From Treponema sp. (lineage in GTDB: Bacteria; Spirochaetota; Spirochaetia; Treponematales; Breznakiellaceae): 61,056 nucleotides of DNA. Every line of letters starts with the position of its first letter. Within the stretch, counting starts at the first letter, position 1. This document shows, piece after piece, positions 43,343 to 51,708 of the stretch. Both the position numbers and the translations under genes were made by a program. The notes beneath the pieces are model-generated. The model saw only the letters and a list, made by a program, of their open reading frames with translations. It was not told where the DNA came from and searched no databases. Location of the stretch: positions 1 to 61,056 of the forward strand of contig WRIV01000015.1 in the NCBI GenBank assembly GCA_009782555.1. The letters run 5' to 3'.

Positions 43343-44107
43343 TCATGACCTTCCATTGGACAAGCAATCTTTTACCGCCGTCAGGATACGCCGTTTTACC
43401 GCTCCGGAATTACCGGTAAATCCGGCGATCCTTTCCCGCATATCCCGCCGTTTGGAATTAACACCATAGGGACAGGTGCAGGTTTCTTTTAGGATCCCCT
43501 GTTCTTCCGCGCCGGCGATGATCTGCCATTCTTCCAACAAAGCCAGGGGCCGAATTAACGTTACCGGATACTTGCGGTAAGCCATTTTTACCGGCATGGA
43601 AGAAAGTTCCCCCTTGGCACAGAGATTCATAAAAAAAGTTTCGATAATGTCATCCATGTGATGTCCCAGAGCAATTTTGTTAAATCTGTTTTCTACAGCG
43701 TATTTAATAAGTTCTGTCCTGCGCTGGGTGGAACACCAGTAACAGTTCATTTTTCTTCCCGGTTTAAGCCGCCCGATGACCGGCACAAACAGATCCGAAA
43801 AGGGGATCCCCCAGCCTTCCAGCTTTTCCGCCAGGGTAGATTTTTTGCAGCAGGCGCAGAAATCGGTGGAAATGTGGAGTGCCGCCAGTTCGTAATTGAA
43901 TTTTAGACTCCGCTTAAGGGACGAAAGAGCCCAGGCCATGACAGTAGAATCCTTGCCTCCCGAAGCGGCAATCAGGATCCGGTCTCCGGCGGAAATGAGC
44001 TCTTCCTCGAACACTGCCCTGGTGCAGAGCTTTCGGACAACTTCGTCTGCTCTGCCCTGAACCTGGGCCGCCCGGCGTAAAAAACGATCAGCCATAACCT
44101 TCTTCAT
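43343..44107 (-). CDS. ttcA: TtcA-family tRNA thiolation protein
   Basis: A 254-residue adenine nucleotide alpha-hydrolase. The PP-loop SGGKDSTVMAWAL (about 50-62) activates tRNA, and two CxxC pairs (CACC near 84-87, CYWC near 121-124) can hold the Fe-S cluster needed for thiolation of cytidine-32. LGHHMDDIIETFFMN is the second family signature. The length fits TtcA rather than TilS. The start overlaps the tcdA gene by 20 bases, suggesting an operon of tRNA-modification genes. Confidence 0.9.
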   Translation of the reverse strand: MKKVMADRFLRRAAQVQGRADEVVRKLCTRAVFEEELISAGDRILIAASGGKDSTVMAWALSSLKRSLKFNYELAALHISTDFCACCKKSTLAEKLEGWGIPFSDLFVPVIGRLKPGRKMNCYWCSTQRRTELIKYAVENRFNKIALGHHMDDIIETFFMNLCAKGELSSMPVKMAYRKYPVTLIRPLALLEEWQIIAGAEEQGILKETCTCPYGVNSKRRDMRERIAGFTGNSGAVKRRILTAVKDCLSNGRS

Positions 44108-44897
44108 TGGGGGATCTGTTATAGAATACGTCCTGAATAACCAGGCTTGCCAGGATCATCCCCGCCGCGGCGGTTACCGGTACGGCACTGCCGTTGATAA
44201 ACTTCTTGCCCTTTGGTTCGCAGCTCGGGACAATTTTTTCATTTTGAATAACCGGTTCATCGCTGTACACTACGGTAAAGTGTCCGGTAAATCCTCTTTT
44301 CTTTAAGCCCTGCCGTACCAGCCGGGCCAGGGGGCAGCCGGAACTTTCCCAGATGTCCGCCGTTATAAGCCGGGTTGGATCCAGCCTGGAAGCCATTCCC
44401 ATGGAGGAAAACAATACGGGTGAACCAGAGGCTGTGGTATTCGTTTTTTCCGCAAACTGAATCAGATCGAGTTTACAGTTCAGACTGTCTATGGCATCGA
44501 TCACATAATCAGAGGATTCGATTCCAAAGAGGACTGCGGTTTCCCGGGAAAAAGCCTTGTTAAAGGCCGTTACTTCGCATTGGGGGTTAATCTCCAAAAG
44601 CCGCTTCATCAGTGCCGCCGCCTTGGGAAATCCCACCGTACCGGGCAGGGCCTGGATCTGGCGGTTGATGTTGGTAATGTCTACCAGATCACTGTCCACG
44701 ATGGTGATTCGCCCGATGCCGGAACGAACCAGCGCTTCCGCAGCCCAGCTTCCCACACCCCCCAAACCGATGATGATCACCCGCTTTTGTTTCAACTCCG
44801 CAAAAACCGTTTCTCCCAGAAGCAGGCCCAGCCGGTGAAATTCAGAAGGGACTTCTATGTTAACGGGGACGTTGATATCAGGGGAAAAAGAGTCCAC
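44088..44897 (-). CDS. tcdA: tRNA threonylcarbamoyladenosine dehydratase (TcdA/CsdL-like)
   Basis: A 269-residue ThiF/E1-like enzyme that cyclises t6A37 to ct6A with ATP. The ATP site is VIIIGLGGVGSWAAEALVRSG (in part), followed by VDSDLVDITNINRQ. Later motifs YVIDAIDSLNCKLDLIQF and SSGCPLARLVRQGLKKRG fit TcdA. The start is GTG 44897 without an obvious ribosome-binding site, eight bases after the small HMA gene, so coupling is likely. No CsdA/CsdE genes are adjacent. Confidence 0.92.
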   Translation of the reverse strand: MDSFSPDINVPVNIEVPSEFHRLGLLLGETVFAELKQKRVIIIGLGGVGSWAAEALVRSGIGRITIVDSDLVDITNINRQIQALPGTVGFPKAAALMKRLLEINPQCEVTAFNKAFSRETAVLFGIESSDYVIDAIDSLNCKLDLIQFAEKTNTTASGSPVLFSSMGMASRLDPTRLITADIWESSGCPLARLVRQGLKKRGFTGHFTVVYSDEPVIQNEKIVPSCEPKGKKFINGSAVPVTAAAGMILASLVIQDVFYNRSPNEEGYG

Positions 44898-44905
44898 GGG
44901 CTGAT

Positions 44906-45106
44906 TTATGCCGCCTCGTAGCCTGCTTCGTTTACCGCCGCTTTCAGGGCCTCAGGGGCTACCAAATCGCCGTGTTCCACCATGGCGTTTTTCTCTGTAA
45001 GGCTTACCTGAACGGAAGAAACCCCGGCAATTGCTTCCAGTGCTTCTTTTACATGGGCCGCACAATGTTCACAGCTCATACCTTTAATCATTAGGGTTGT
45101 TTTCAT
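44906..45106 (-). CDS. Heavy-metal-associated (CopZ-like) protein
   Basis: A 66-residue single HMA domain with the metal loop GMSCEHCAAHV (CxxC at residues 10-13). It is a cytoplasmic copper or other soft-metal carrier. No P-type ATPase or copper repressor is adjacent; it sits between trmJ and tcdA with gaps of eight bases on each side. TAAAAT lies five bases before the ATG and no Shine-Dalgarno sequence is visible, so translation is probably coupled to trmJ. Confidence 0.92.
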   Translation of the reverse strand: MKTTLMIKGMSCEHCAAHVKEALEAIAGVSSVQVSLTEKNAMVEHGDLVAPEALKAAVNEAGYEAA

Positions 45107-45114
45107 AATTCATT

Positions 45115-45867
45115 TTAGGCCAGCCGCCAGGCCTTGGCAATTATGTTATGCAGGTATTTTCCTTCGCTCAAACTTAACCCTGCCCGGGCTGTAAGATCCC
45201 GTAAAAAACGCTCCTGGTCTTCTCTGCCGGGATATTTATAAAAGCCCAGAGAGGCCAGGGAATCGCTGGTCTTTTTTACCAGTCCATCTATTTCTGCGGC
45301 GGTCATGGGAACCCATTGGCCCGGCACAGCGCGGCACCCCTGCGCTTCGTTTATGCTTTTATCCAAAGTCTGATACAACTCATAGGCGTATATTTGAACC
45401 GCATGGGAAAGATTAAGAGAAGGGAATTCCAGGCTTACGGGGATATGGGAGGCCATATTGCACAGTTCCAGTTCTTCCCGGTTCAGGCCGGTCCGCTCGT
45501 TGCCGAATACAATGGCGGCCCTGCCGTTTTTGGGTTTTAGAAATTCCGCCAGTTCCCGGGGGCCCAAGGTGTTTGATTTCCGGCGGCGGCCCCGGCGACG
45601 GCTGGTTCCCACAGAAATAGAACAATCCACCAGGGCTTCTTTCAGGGTAGCAAAATGTTCCGCTCCATTCCAGATATCCGCCGCATGGATAGCCCGGGCC
45701 AACAGTTTTTCCAGAGAAGACCCCTCATCCTGAAGAGGTATCCCCGGTTCCGGTGAGGCCAAGCGCAGCCGGCGGAGCCCCATATTTTTCATGGCCCTGC
45801 ATACTGCCCCAGTATTGCCCGGTTCCGAAGGCCGGGCCAAAACAATGATTACGTCGTCCAATCGCAT
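45115..45867 (-). CDS. trmJ: TrmJ-like tRNA 2'-O-methyltransferase
   Basis: A 250-residue SpoU-family enzyme. Motif 1 is VLARPSEPGNTGAVCRAMKNMG, and the middle block is IVFGNERTGLNREELELCN (motif 2). Motif 3 is SLNLSHAVQIYAYELYQ. These match TrmJ, which methylates the ribose of nucleotide 32 of tRNA. The C-terminal helical extension (about 165-250) is the dimer region. With ttcA, which also targets position 32, and tcdA it makes an anticodon-loop modification cluster. It has no Shine-Dalgarno sequence; TAAAAT lies five bases before the ATG. Confidence 0.93.
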   Translation of the reverse strand: MRLDDVIIVLARPSEPGNTGAVCRAMKNMGLRRLRLASPEPGIPLQDEGSSLEKLLARAIHAADIWNGAEHFATLKEALVDCSISVGTSRRRGRRRKSNTLGPRELAEFLKPKNGRAAIVFGNERTGLNREELELCNMASHIPVSLEFPSLNLSHAVQIYAYELYQTLDKSINEAQGCRAVPGQWVPMTAAEIDGLVKKTSDSLASLGFYKYPGREDQERFLRDLTARAGLSLSEGKYLHNIIAKAWRLA

Positions 45868-45891
45868 ATTTTATTTTATCCCATCTTTGAT

Positions 45892-45897
45892 TACTGT
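45892..45897 (+). promoter_or_regulatory. -10-like element six bases before the SDR start
   Basis: TACTGT, then six bases, then ATG at 45904. The -35 region (TTTTAT at 17 bases) is weak. No Shine-Dalgarno sequence is present in the 36-base gap shared with the divergent trmJ gene. Confidence 0.35.
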
Positions 45898-45903
45898 TTT
45901 AAT

Positions 45904-46674
45904 ATGGGTAATTTTTATGGTAAACAGGCGCTGATTATCGGTGGCACCGGCGGTATTGGCCGGGCGGCGGCCCTGGGTTTGGCCGGGAGGGGCGCTGTTG
46001 TAACGGTTACCGGAGGCAGTTCCCAAAAACGTCTGGATGCAGCCCTGGCAGAATTGACCGCCGGGACGGTCAATGCGGGGAGAAACCCGGAAAAGGCCGG
46101 CCATTCCGGGTTTTTATGCTCCATAGGCGGACCGGAAGGGCTTTCCCCGGAAAAAGCGGCGGCTCTTATTTTAGAAAAAGTGCCCGCCCCCGACATACTT
46201 GTTTTAGCCTGGGGACCCTTCAAAAAAATTCCCCTTGAGAAAACCAATGCTGGCGATTGGCGCTATTTAATAGAGACAAATATTCTCTTCCCCGGGATTA
46301 TGGTTTCTTCGGTCCTTCATGCCATGATCAACAAAGGTTGGGGCCGAATTTTACTCTTTGGAGGCACCAAAACCGGGGAAATTCGGGGATTTTCCAGCAC
46401 CGCAGCCTATGGCACGGCGAAAACAGCCTTGGGAACCCTGGCAAAATCGGCGGCAAAAAACGCCGGGAAGGCCGGAGTTACCTGCAATGTAATCTGCCCG
46501 GGATTGACCGATACGGAATATTCCTGCCCGGAAGAAAAGATCTATCACCGGGAACAAAACCCTCAAGGAAAGGCCCTAAACCCGGAAGAAATAGCCCGCA
46601 TTGTCCTGGAGGTTCTGGAAAACCCCGCCATAAACGGGGCGGTTATTCCGGTTGATGGGGGGGTATGGATTTGA
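45904..46674 (+). CDS. Short-chain dehydrogenase/reductase
   Basis: A 256-residue SDR oxidoreductase. The cofactor loop is IIGGTGGIGRAAALGLAGRG (about 10-29), the catalytic pair is Tyr-x3-Lys in AAYGTAKTAL (about 163-172), and the final GGVWI follows ENPAINGAVIPVDGG. In such enzymes this end forms the tetramer and substrate lid. The N-x-x-G pattern suggests NADP(H), but the substrate is unknown; a 3-oxoacyl-reductase-like activity is possible. It is the first gene of a plus-strand run to 51.7 kb. Confidence 0.92.
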   Translation: MGNFYGKQALIIGGTGGIGRAAALGLAGRGAVVTVTGGSSQKRLDAALAELTAGTVNAGRNPEKAGHSGFLCSIGGPEGLSPEKAAALILEKVPAPDILVLAWGPFKKIPLEKTNAGDWRYLIETNILFPGIMVSSVLHAMINKGWGRILLFGGTKTGEIRGFSSTAAYGTAKTALGTLAKSAAKNAGKAGVTCNVICPGLTDTEYSCPEEKIYHREQNPQGKALNPEEIARIVLEVLENPAINGAVIPVDGGVWI

Positions 46675-46754
46675 CAAAGTTTTCAAAAGAATGTATTGTA
46701 CAATGGTGGAATTTTTATGTAAAAAGTGTTTAAATCTGATTTGGAAGGGAAGTT

Positions 46755-47306
46755 ATGTCGAATAACGATATCGTTAACGGTTTTGACGACGAGAAGGACG
46801 AAAGCCTCAAAATCAAGCTTCAAAAAGTGAATGAAGTTGAAGGATGCCTTGTTTTATACCTTACCGGGTATATTGATACCTATAACTCCAATTATTTCCA
46901 GAAAAGGGTCCAGAAAGCTATAGAAGCGGGTTTTATCCGGCTGGTTTTCCAGTGCGGCGGCCTTAATTATGTTTCATCTACCGGTATTGGCTCCTTTACC
47001 GCTTTTCTAAAATCTGTAAAACCCCGGGGCGGCGATCTGGTACTTCTGGAAATCCAGCCAAAAGTATACGAAGTGTTTCAGCTCCTTGGATTCTCCCAAT
47101 TTTTTAATATCAAGGACAATCTGGACGATTCGATCAATTTCTTTAGGAGCGGTTCGGCCGCCGAAACGGTGTCCCTGTTTCCCAAGGTTTTCTCCTGTCC
47201 CATCTGTTCCAAGAAACTCAAGGCACTAAAACCGGGGCGTTTCCGCTGTTCGGAATGCAAAACCATCCTGGCCATTGATAACGCGGGACAGGTTTTCCTG
47301 GGCTAA
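46755..47306 (+). CDS. STAS-domain anti-sigma-factor antagonist with C-terminal zinc ribbon
   Basis: A 183-residue protein. The STAS domain (about 17-130) contains LTGYIDTYNSNYF and NYVSSTGIGSF, where Ser74/Ser75 is the phosphorylatable site of SpoIIAA-like proteins. The C-terminal 40 residues carry CPIC (148-151) and CSEC (165-168), a zinc ribbon not usual in SpoIIAA. It probably acts in a partner-switching circuit, but no kinase or phosphatase gene is adjacent. GGAAGGGA precedes the ATG. The AT-rich region with DnaA boxes follows. Confidence 0.9.
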   Translation: MSNNDIVNGFDDEKDESLKIKLQKVNEVEGCLVLYLTGYIDTYNSNYFQKRVQKAIEAGFIRLVFQCGGLNYVSSTGIGSFTAFLKSVKPRGGDLVLLEIQPKVYEVFQLLGFSQFFNIKDNLDDSINFFRSGSAAETVSLFPKVFSCPICSKKLKALKPGRFRCSECKTILAIDNAGQVFLG

Positions 47307-47599
47307 ACAAACGTTTTGTTTTCCAGACCATTCTTGTGGATAAGTTGTTGATAACAAGGTTTTAAACAGCAATTCTGTATCTCTTTTTATACAACAGGGC
47401 TTTTTGAAAAGGATTTTCTTTATAATTCCTTATAATACAATGAATTAGATAACTTGTATTTGTTCAGGACCGGATTCAACGCAAGAAAACTTGATTCATT
47501 TAATCAAAAAAAGCATTTTTTCTGTGGAAAACCTGTGGATATTCTGTTTATTTATAATCTCTTGCGAATTGAGAGCCATCATGGTACGCTAAAAAGGTA
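47307..47599. other. AT-rich intergenic region with two pairs of DnaA boxes (origin-like)
   Basis: This 293-base gap has no open gene. TGTGGATAA at 47335-47343 is a perfect DnaA box (reverse of TTATCCACA), and TGTTGATAA follows 11 bases later. About 190 bases further on, TGTGGAAAA (47523-47531) and TGTGGATAT (47534-47542) form a second pair, again 11 bases apart and in the same orientation. Between the pairs the sequence is strongly AT-rich (TATAATTCCTTATAATACAA). This is the composition expected of a replication origin or DnaA-binding locus. dnaA, dnaN and gyrB are not in the window. Confidence 0.5.
47562..47590 (+). promoter_or_regulatory. Candidate promoter of the 47600 membrane-protein gene
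   Basis: TTGCGA (47562-47567), 17 bases, TACGCT (47585-47590), then nine bases to ATG 47600. AAGG lies too close to the ATG for a normal ribosome-binding site. Confidence 0.4.
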
Positions 47600-48499
47600 A
47601 TGCGTATTGCCAAATTAGTGCTTTTTCTTGTTTTTTTCTTCATTGTTATCCTCATTTTGGCTGCCCTGTTGGCCCTGCTTAGAGATTGGATCGGCTCGGC
47701 GCTGTTTTTTTCTCCCAATTCGGGGGGTACAGATGCTTTTTCCGGCAAAATAACGGAATATCTGTCTTCTTCCATTCCGGCGGCCTTTTATTTGACCGTT
47801 CTTTTAGGGCTTAACTATGCTGCTAGACGGCGAATTGCATATCCGATCTCCTTTATATTTATTTGGGTTTTTATTGTGGCCCTAAGCGGAGCCGTTTTTC
47901 TGGGTCAAAAAAGCCTAGAACAGATAAATTTCTCCCTGCCCCTCAAAAAGCCTTCGAAGGATCTGGCCAAACCGGGGCTTTTGCTGAATAACACGGTATT
48001 TTTGGGGGATCCTTACCAGCCTGGAAGCGCCAGGGCGGTTCTTACTCCGGATCAATCTCTTTCCTACCGGGAAGATATTTCTCTTTCCCAAATGCGGCTG
48101 CCCTTTTTTTCCGAGGAAAGCGAATTTTTTGACAAAATAGACCGGGATTTGGAGCGAAGTTCCCGGTTCTTCTCCGCTTGGTTTAATGAAGGATTGCTGC
48201 CTTATGGAGTGTATGCAGGATCACTTGCGGCTTTCCTGCTTTCTCTGGGGTGCTTGATAAATATCAGTTTCTGGTCTTTGGCGAATTTATTTTTTGGCGC
48301 CCTGGCTTTCCGCGGTGCCCTGATTTTAGAAAACTTTCTTAACCAGCCCCAGATCAATCAGCTTTTAGTCTCTTTTGCAAGAAACAGCATTAGTGAATCC
48401 ATGGTGAATCCCATAATTTTTTGCGCCCTAAGTATACTGATCCTCCTTTATTCCGGCCTGGTATACCTGGCCCGGGGAGGAAGGACCCCCAATGGCTAA
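47600..48499 (+). CDS. Membrane protein of unknown function
   Basis: A 299-residue protein with two helices at the N-terminus (about 5-27 and 52-72), a third at about 78-102, a soluble segment of about 100 residues that looks extracytoplasmic, and three helices near the C-terminus (about 205-240 and 268-290). I recognise no family. It overlaps the next gene by eight bases, so the two proteins are probably made together and may form a complex. Confidence 0.72.
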   Translation: MRIAKLVLFLVFFFIVILILAALLALLRDWIGSALFFSPNSGGTDAFSGKITEYLSSSIPAAFYLTVLLGLNYAARRRIAYPISFIFIWVFIVALSGAVFLGQKSLEQINFSLPLKKPSKDLAKPGLLLNNTVFLGDPYQPGSARAVLTPDQSLSYREDISLSQMRLPFFSEESEFFDKIDRDLERSSRFFSAWFNEGLLPYGVYAGSLAAFLLSLGCLINISFWSLANLFFGALAFRGALILENFLNQPQINQLLVSFARNSISESMVNPIIFCALSILILLYSGLVYLARGGRTPNG

Positions 48500-50306
48500 A
48501 GAAAACCGGGATGTTTCTCCCTTAATGGTATTTCTCCTTTATGCTGGAACAGCCTTTGCGGTAATTTGCGGATACCATTTTATTTTCCCGCCTCCGGCAA
48601 CCATACAAATATTGGACAGCTTTAAACTGTTCTGGAACTTTACTGGCGGAATTATTGCCTTTATTCATATGTTTCCCGCCCTGGCCTTTTCCGGTCTGGT
48701 TATTCCCTTTGGGTTAAAAGAACATTCCGATGGGGGCTATGCGGGAACTACCTTTGTAGGAAAAAAAGGGTTTTCTCCCGATTATCTAAAGTATCTTTCC
48801 TGGCCGGTAATTACCGCTTCTGTAGCAGCCGTAACATACAGTCTTCTGTTTTTTCTTGCCCTGCCATTGACGATCAATTTGAAAGCTTCAATATGGGACC
48901 GGAGTGAACTCTATGCTAACGCCAAGGCCAGGGCGGAAGAGAAGATCGCAGGCAAGGAATGGAACGACGCCGCCCTGTTTATTGGTATCTGCGACAAAAT
49001 TTGGCCGGGGAGCCGGGAAATTGAAGAACTAAAGATGCGGTTTGTCGATCCCCTGACGGCCTATCACCAGATGCTGAGTTCCATAAAGGAAGGGCCGGAA
49101 GAAACAATGCCAATCTGGGCCGGCATACCGGGAACTCCGGTAAATTCCACCGATGCCCTAAGGTTGGCGGAACAGGCTTTTGACCGGGAACGCTACTACG
49201 ATGCCCATTGGCTTGCCACCCTTGCCGAACGGCTTGCCAGGCCCGGCGCTGCGGAAATCAGCGTTGCCGTTACCCTGGCTTCCAGAGCCTGGGAAAAAAT
49301 TGCTGATCTGGAACCGAGTGCCCAGGAACAAGAAAGGTATAACCTGTACCGCATGAAACGCAGCGCCTACGAAGCGATGAATGCCGGAGACTGGATCAGC
49401 GCCTACTATACTTTCCATGAACTATCCGGCCTTACCCCCAATGACCCGGATGTAGCAAAGTATCTGGAACAAAGCAAAAGCGGCGTTGCCCAAACAGCCT
49501 TTTTTATTGATGAATTAGATCTGACCGTCGGCGTTACCCTGGCCAGGCCGGTTTTTTCTCTCCCCGGCCAGGATGACGGCAGGTTTGCCCTGTATTTTAC
49601 TTCCCTGGCGCTGATAAAGGATTATGCCCATGCCTGGGGAGCCGAAGTAGTGGCCGCCGGCGAAGACGGACATCTTCGCTGGCGGGTAAATGCCGATTAT
49701 GCCAAACTTCTGCCAATTAACATTACGGACAGTACCGGTAATTCTGTAGACCGTACCGTTTTGCTGTTCCATGGTCTGAACAGAACTGATCAAACCAAGG
49801 ACAGCAGACCAGTTTGGACCAGAGACGGAGGTAATCCAGGCAGCGATCCGGTTTACGGTTCAAATCAAATTATGCTCAACATAAGCTATGATGATTTTCT
49901 GCTCTTATCCCGGATGAAAGAAGGAGCGGAATCCCTTAGCCTGAGGGAACTCTTTGCCGCAGAAAAAACCTTTGACCAGTATGGCTATGTGCGGGAAAGT
50001 TTTAAGACAGAAATTTTCCGCCGCCTTGGAGAAGTACTGCTGTTTCTTCCCATGGCGGTGCTGGCCCTGATTCTGGGCTGGCGTTACCGGGCCAGAAAAA
50101 AACCGCGCTATGTGTATGTGCCCATGCTGTTTTTTCTTCCCCTGGTTTTTTATGGGGCGCTGCTTTTCTATAGAAACATCATTGCCGATCTTTCGATCTG
50201 GTTTTCGTTAAGCATGGGATTTACCATGGCCATGGTTTGTTTGTGCGCCGGTGCGGGAATGTTTTTTATCATAGCCCTGGTTATGCTTGCCGCCCAGCAT
50301 GGATAA
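48492..50306 (+). CDS. Large membrane protein with a central helical-repeat domain
   Basis: A 604-residue protein. Three N-terminal helices (about 9-32, 48-75, 97-124) and three C-terminal helices (about 505-528, 535-555, 565-600) flank a soluble core of about 370 residues. The first half of the core has TPR-like helical pairs (ALRLAEQAFDRERYYDAHWLATLAERLARPG, in part, and AYEAMNAGDWISAYYTFHELSGLTPNDPDV). The second half is beta-rich. I do not recognise the family. It shares an operon with the previous gene and precedes hexokinase by 14 bases. Confidence 0.75.
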   Translation: MAKENRDVSPLMVFLLYAGTAFAVICGYHFIFPPPATIQILDSFKLFWNFTGGIIAFIHMFPALAFSGLVIPFGLKEHSDGGYAGTTFVGKKGFSPDYLKYLSWPVITASVAAVTYSLLFFLALPLTINLKASIWDRSELYANAKARAEEKIAGKEWNDAALFIGICDKIWPGSREIEELKMRFVDPLTAYHQMLSSIKEGPEETMPIWAGIPGTPVNSTDALRLAEQAFDRERYYDAHWLATLAERLARPGAAEISVAVTLASRAWEKIADLEPSAQEQERYNLYRMKRSAYEAMNAGDWISAYYTFHELSGLTPNDPDVAKYLEQSKSGVAQTAFFIDELDLTVGVTLARPVFSLPGQDDGRFALYFTSLALIKDYAHAWGAEVVAAGEDGHLRWRVNADYAKLLPINITDSTGNSVDRTVLLFHGLNRTDQTKDSRPVWTRDGGNPGSDPVYGSNQIMLNISYDDFLLLSRMKEGAESLSLRELFAAEKTFDQYGYVRESFKTEIFRRLGEVLLFLPMAVLALILGWRYRARKKPRYVYVPMLFFLPLVFYGALLFYRNIIADLSIWFSLSMGFTMAMVCLCAGAGMFFIIALVMLAAQHG

Positions 50307-50320
50307 CAAGGAGTGTTCAC

Positions 50321-51679
50321 ATGCCATCTTTTAATCCCCCCCTGCTTAATGATTTTGCCCGGTCCTATGGTTTTCATTACGACATCTGCGATCCCGAAAC
50401 CTTGGTCAGAGATGTGCTTATTGATATGGAGCGGGGGTTAAAGGGACAACCATCGCCTTTGCCGATGATTCCATCTTATCTTAGTCCTGTTTCGCAGGTA
50501 CCGCCGGGAAAGACCGTAATTGCCCTGGATGTGGGGGGAACCAATTTCAGAGCCGCCAGGGTTCACTTTAAGGAAACAGGAAAACCTGAATCGGAGGGGA
50601 TGAAGAAAGCGCCCATGCCGGGAACAAAGGGCCGGGTGAGTGCCATAGAATTTTTTGATCAAATTGCCGATTTGACGGAACCTTTGATAAATGAATCGAA
50701 TGATCAAATTGCCGGAATTGGTTTTTGTTTTTCCTATCCCATGATAATGCGGAAAGACGGCGAAGGCATACCTACTTCGTTCAGCAAGGAAGTGGATGCC
50801 CCGGAAGTGGTGGGCATGACCATGGGCCAGGGCCTCAGGGATGCCCTGGAGCGCCGGGGAGTTAAGGTTCCAGGACGGATCGCCCTTCTTAACGATGCGG
50901 TGGCAACCCTCCTTTCCGGACTGGGGCAGATCCCCGCCGGCGGCGGATGGAACCGGGGCGAAGACAAATACAAAGTAGCCGGAAGTCCTGTCGCTGGTTT
51001 TATTCTTGGCACTGGATTCAACACTGCATATACCGAAAAGGAAATACCAAAAATTGATTTTTACTCCGACACGACGCCCCAGATCATGGTCTGCGAAAGC
51101 GGTACCTGCGCACCCCGTTATCTTGGCGTGCTGGATAAAGAATTCGACGGGTCCACTAAAAATCCCGGCGGCTATTTGCTGGAAAAAGCCGCCGCCGGAG
51201 CCTACCTGGGACCCTTAACCTTCCACATCCTTAAACAGGCCATCGCCGACGGCGTTCTGCAATTTAACCGGGCCGCCGAATTTGCCGCGTGGCCGGCCCT
51301 GGAAACCCGGACTCTTAATGAATTCATGTATGCCCCCCTGTCCATGGAAGGTCCCATCGGAAAACTCTTTGACAGGAATGAACTGGATGCCATCCGTTCC
51401 TTTGCCTACCTTGCTTCGATCGTAACCCGCCGGGGAGCAGTCTTCTCCGCCGCCGTAGTAGCCGCCGCGGTGGAGCGAATGGACACAGGACACGATCCCT
51501 TTGCTCCGGCCCGCATTGCCGTCGAAGGTACCACTTACATGATCTACAAGGACATGAGGGAAGCGCTGGAATCATACCTTAATATTATGTTGAATTTGAA
51601 AAAGCCCCGGTCCTATATTATCGCCCCGGTGGAACAGGCATCCCTTTTCGGTGCCGCAGTGGCGGCACTGAGCGAATAA
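50321..51679 (+). CDS. Hexokinase (eukaryote-like family, spirochaete type)
   Basis: A 452-residue sugar kinase. The phosphate-1 motif is IALDVGGTNFRAARVHF, the sugar-binding block is GFCFSYPM, catalytic Asp is in LLNDAVATLLSGL, and phosphate-2 is FILGTGFNTAY. The length and the N-terminal helical extension match eukaryotic-style hexokinases, which treponemes carry instead of glucokinase. It commits glucose to glycolysis by ATP-dependent phosphorylation. AAGGAG nine bases before ATG 50321 fixes the start. It follows the two membrane-protein genes in one operon. Confidence 0.94.
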   Translation: MPSFNPPLLNDFARSYGFHYDICDPETLVRDVLIDMERGLKGQPSPLPMIPSYLSPVSQVPPGKTVIALDVGGTNFRAARVHFKETGKPESEGMKKAPMPGTKGRVSAIEFFDQIADLTEPLINESNDQIAGIGFCFSYPMIMRKDGEGIPTSFSKEVDAPEVVGMTMGQGLRDALERRGVKVPGRIALLNDAVATLLSGLGQIPAGGGWNRGEDKYKVAGSPVAGFILGTGFNTAYTEKEIPKIDFYSDTTPQIMVCESGTCAPRYLGVLDKEFDGSTKNPGGYLLEKAAAGAYLGPLTFHILKQAIADGVLQFNRAAEFAAWPALETRTLNEFMYAPLSMEGPIGKLFDRNELDAIRSFAYLASIVTRRGAVFSAAVVAAAVERMDTGHDPFAPARIAVEGTTYMIYKDMREALESYLNIMLNLKKPRSYIIAPVEQASLFGAAVAALSE

Positions 51680-51708
51680 CGAATTGCAGGAGTAATATCC
51701 AAAAAACC

